Below are positions 29,922 to 30,638 of a stretch of DNA of 30,638 nt, in pieces. The position numbers and the translations under genes were made by a program. Positions within the stretch are counted from its first letter, which is position 1, and each line of letters begins with the position of its first letter. The stretch is from the IMG/VR virus record IMGVR_UViG_3300029955_000101, positions 1-30,638 of that record; one strand, written 5' to 3'. This DNA comes from a virus. The notes beneath the pieces are model-generated. The model searched no databases and was not told the DNA's origin. It was given only the letters and a program-made list of their open reading frames with translations.

Positions 29922-30144
29922 CTTTCTTCTTATCGCATTTCTTGCAGTATTCGTATTCAGTGAATCCGCTGTTATAGGTAGCCCATTCGTGGAAACATCC
30001 ACGAGACGGAACGGCATCGTAATCGCTAGCTAATCTGTCTAAAACTGAACCTGCCGATACGCTGTCCACAAATAAATCCTTGGTTACTCCAGCCGCCATA
30101 GCTTCCATTATTTGTTTTAGTAGATAGTCTGTGCCGTCTGACAT
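29902..30144 (-). CDS. Small zinc-ribbon-like protein, unknown
   Basis: 80 residues from the ATG at 30144, which overlaps the upstream stop as TAATG. A longer frame to 30180 would overlap that gene more. The first 45 residues are helical (DGTDYLLKQIMEAMAAG, KDLFVDSVSAGSVLDRLAS). Residues about 50-74 hold Cys-Phe-His and CKKC, a C-x-H...C-x-x-C ribbon that could bind zinc. This arrangement is frequent in small phage proteins. No function is known. Its 3' end overlaps the HAD remnant. Confidence 0.65.
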   Translation of the reverse strand: MSDGTDYLLKQIMEAMAAGVTKDLFVDSVSAGSVLDRLASDYDAVPSRGCFHEWATYNSGFTEYEYCKKCDKKKDESIIS

Positions 30145-30638
30145 TATTTCTTCTTTGTGGGCATTTTTCGGAAGCTCCACTTATCGAATCCGTGTTTGTG
30201 AATCTTATCTTTGTCTGAAATTTTTACCATAGTATTTTCTGGTCTAGTCAGGTGTCCAGCTACGTAGCCAAATATGTCCTGGTAAGCCGTATACGGATCT
30301 TTCTGCTTCTGAAACTCTAGATCCTTGAGGATTGGTCCAAGAGTTATCTGCTGTTTTTTACCATCTCTGTTCTCGGATGAAATCAAGAACAAAGGAGTGT
30401 TGTGTTCGTGGAAAAGGCTAACCAAAGGTTTGGTATCTTGCTCGTCAAACTTCTGGTACGTTCCAGGCCACCAGCGACTGGTGCTGAAATCGTACTTGCT
30501 GCCTAGACCTCTTTCAAACATGTACGCCTTAAATTCTTCATACTTGTAAAAAATGCGTCTGCTTGAAGGTGGCAATGCAGACCTAAGACTTTCGTCTACT
30601 ATGTAGATCTTAAAGATGTATCCACAATATCCTAGTAA
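30144..30638 (-). CDS. Unknown phage protein, 5' end outside window
   Basis: The frame is open to the right edge. The codons from 30638 read LLGYCGYIFKIYIVDES and join the visible protein, so the gene starts outside the window and the TTG at 30575 is not the likely start. There are 164 visible residues. The visible part has a Tyr/Phe-rich region (IFYKYEEFKAYMFERG), a helical middle and a C-terminal stretch (ISDKDKIHKHGFDKWSFRK) I recall from unnamed phage proteins. Its end is coupled by TAATG to the next gene. Function unknown. Confidence 0.7.
   Translation of the reverse strand, partial: LLGYCGYIFKIYIVDESLRSALPPSSRRIFYKYEEFKAYMFERGLGSKYDFSTSRWWPGTYQKFDEQDTKPLVSLFHEHNTPLFLISSENRDGKKQQITLGPILKDLEFQKQKDPYTAYQDIFGYVAGHLTRPENTMVKISDKDKIHKHGFDKWSFRKMPTKKK

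Noticed and set aside
1-30638. tRNA genes, CRISPR arrays and insertion sequences
   Set aside because: Intergenic gaps are all under about 120 bases. None shows a cloverleaf, regular direct repeats with spacers, or a transposase with inverted ends.

Overview
The window is a piece of a large tailed-phage genome, most likely a contractile-tailed (myovirus-type) phage. The left two thirds hold a tape measure protein, a gp27-type hub, a gpV-type spike, a LysM/gp25-like baseplate protein and two baseplate-J-like proteins. The right third is a dense array of small phage genes: ThyX, peptide deformylase, polynucleotide kinase, RNA ligase, nucleotidyltransferase and several HNH genes. No ribosomal, metabolic or prophage-boundary genes are visible. 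The host cannot be fixed from this sequence. Two clear promoters have sigma70-type -35/-10 boxes with 17-base spacers, so a bacterial host RNA polymerase probably reads at least some units.

Layout (almost everything is on the minus strand, read right to left). Region 20386 to 1 is the tail module: an HNH endonuclease, tape measure, hub, spike, a CPBP-like intramembrane protease, a small unknown protein, a 441-residue unknown (probably structural) protein, an 888-residue LysM plus gp25-like protein, a 2388-residue baseplate-J-like giant, and a second J-like protein that runs off the left edge. Two plus-strand genes (11002-12332) interrupt it: a putative lipoprotein zinc metallopeptidase and a GIY-YIG homing endonuclease. 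Region 20415-20929 is a small plus-strand two-gene unit with its own promoter. Region 20982-30638 is the nucleic-acid and accessory module.

Many genes are translationally coupled by TAATG, ATGA or TGATG overlaps. This helped to fix starts: a GTG start for the RNA ligase, a TTG start for the SLOG protein, and a 40-residue membrane protein between an HNH gene and the SLOG gene.

How the genes fit together. The tail genes build the tail tube ruler, hub, spike and wedge/arm parts of the baseplate. The right module carries a probable RNA-repair set: a T4-like Pnkp kinase-phosphatase, a DraRnl-type RNA ligase, a RlaP-like nucleotidyltransferase, a HAD protein of the RNA-repair type and a metallophosphoesterase. 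It also has nucleotide and DNA functions (ThyX, UDG-fold protein) and a peptide deformylase. Five homing-endonuclease genes or fragments (one GIY-YIG, four HNH) are scattered between essential genes. Two decayed or chimeric loci show active rearrangement: a 20-codon HAD remnant next to a consensus promoter, and an HNH tail fused to an unrelated N-terminus.

Limits: function calls come from motifs read by eye, no database search was run, and domain borders are approximate.
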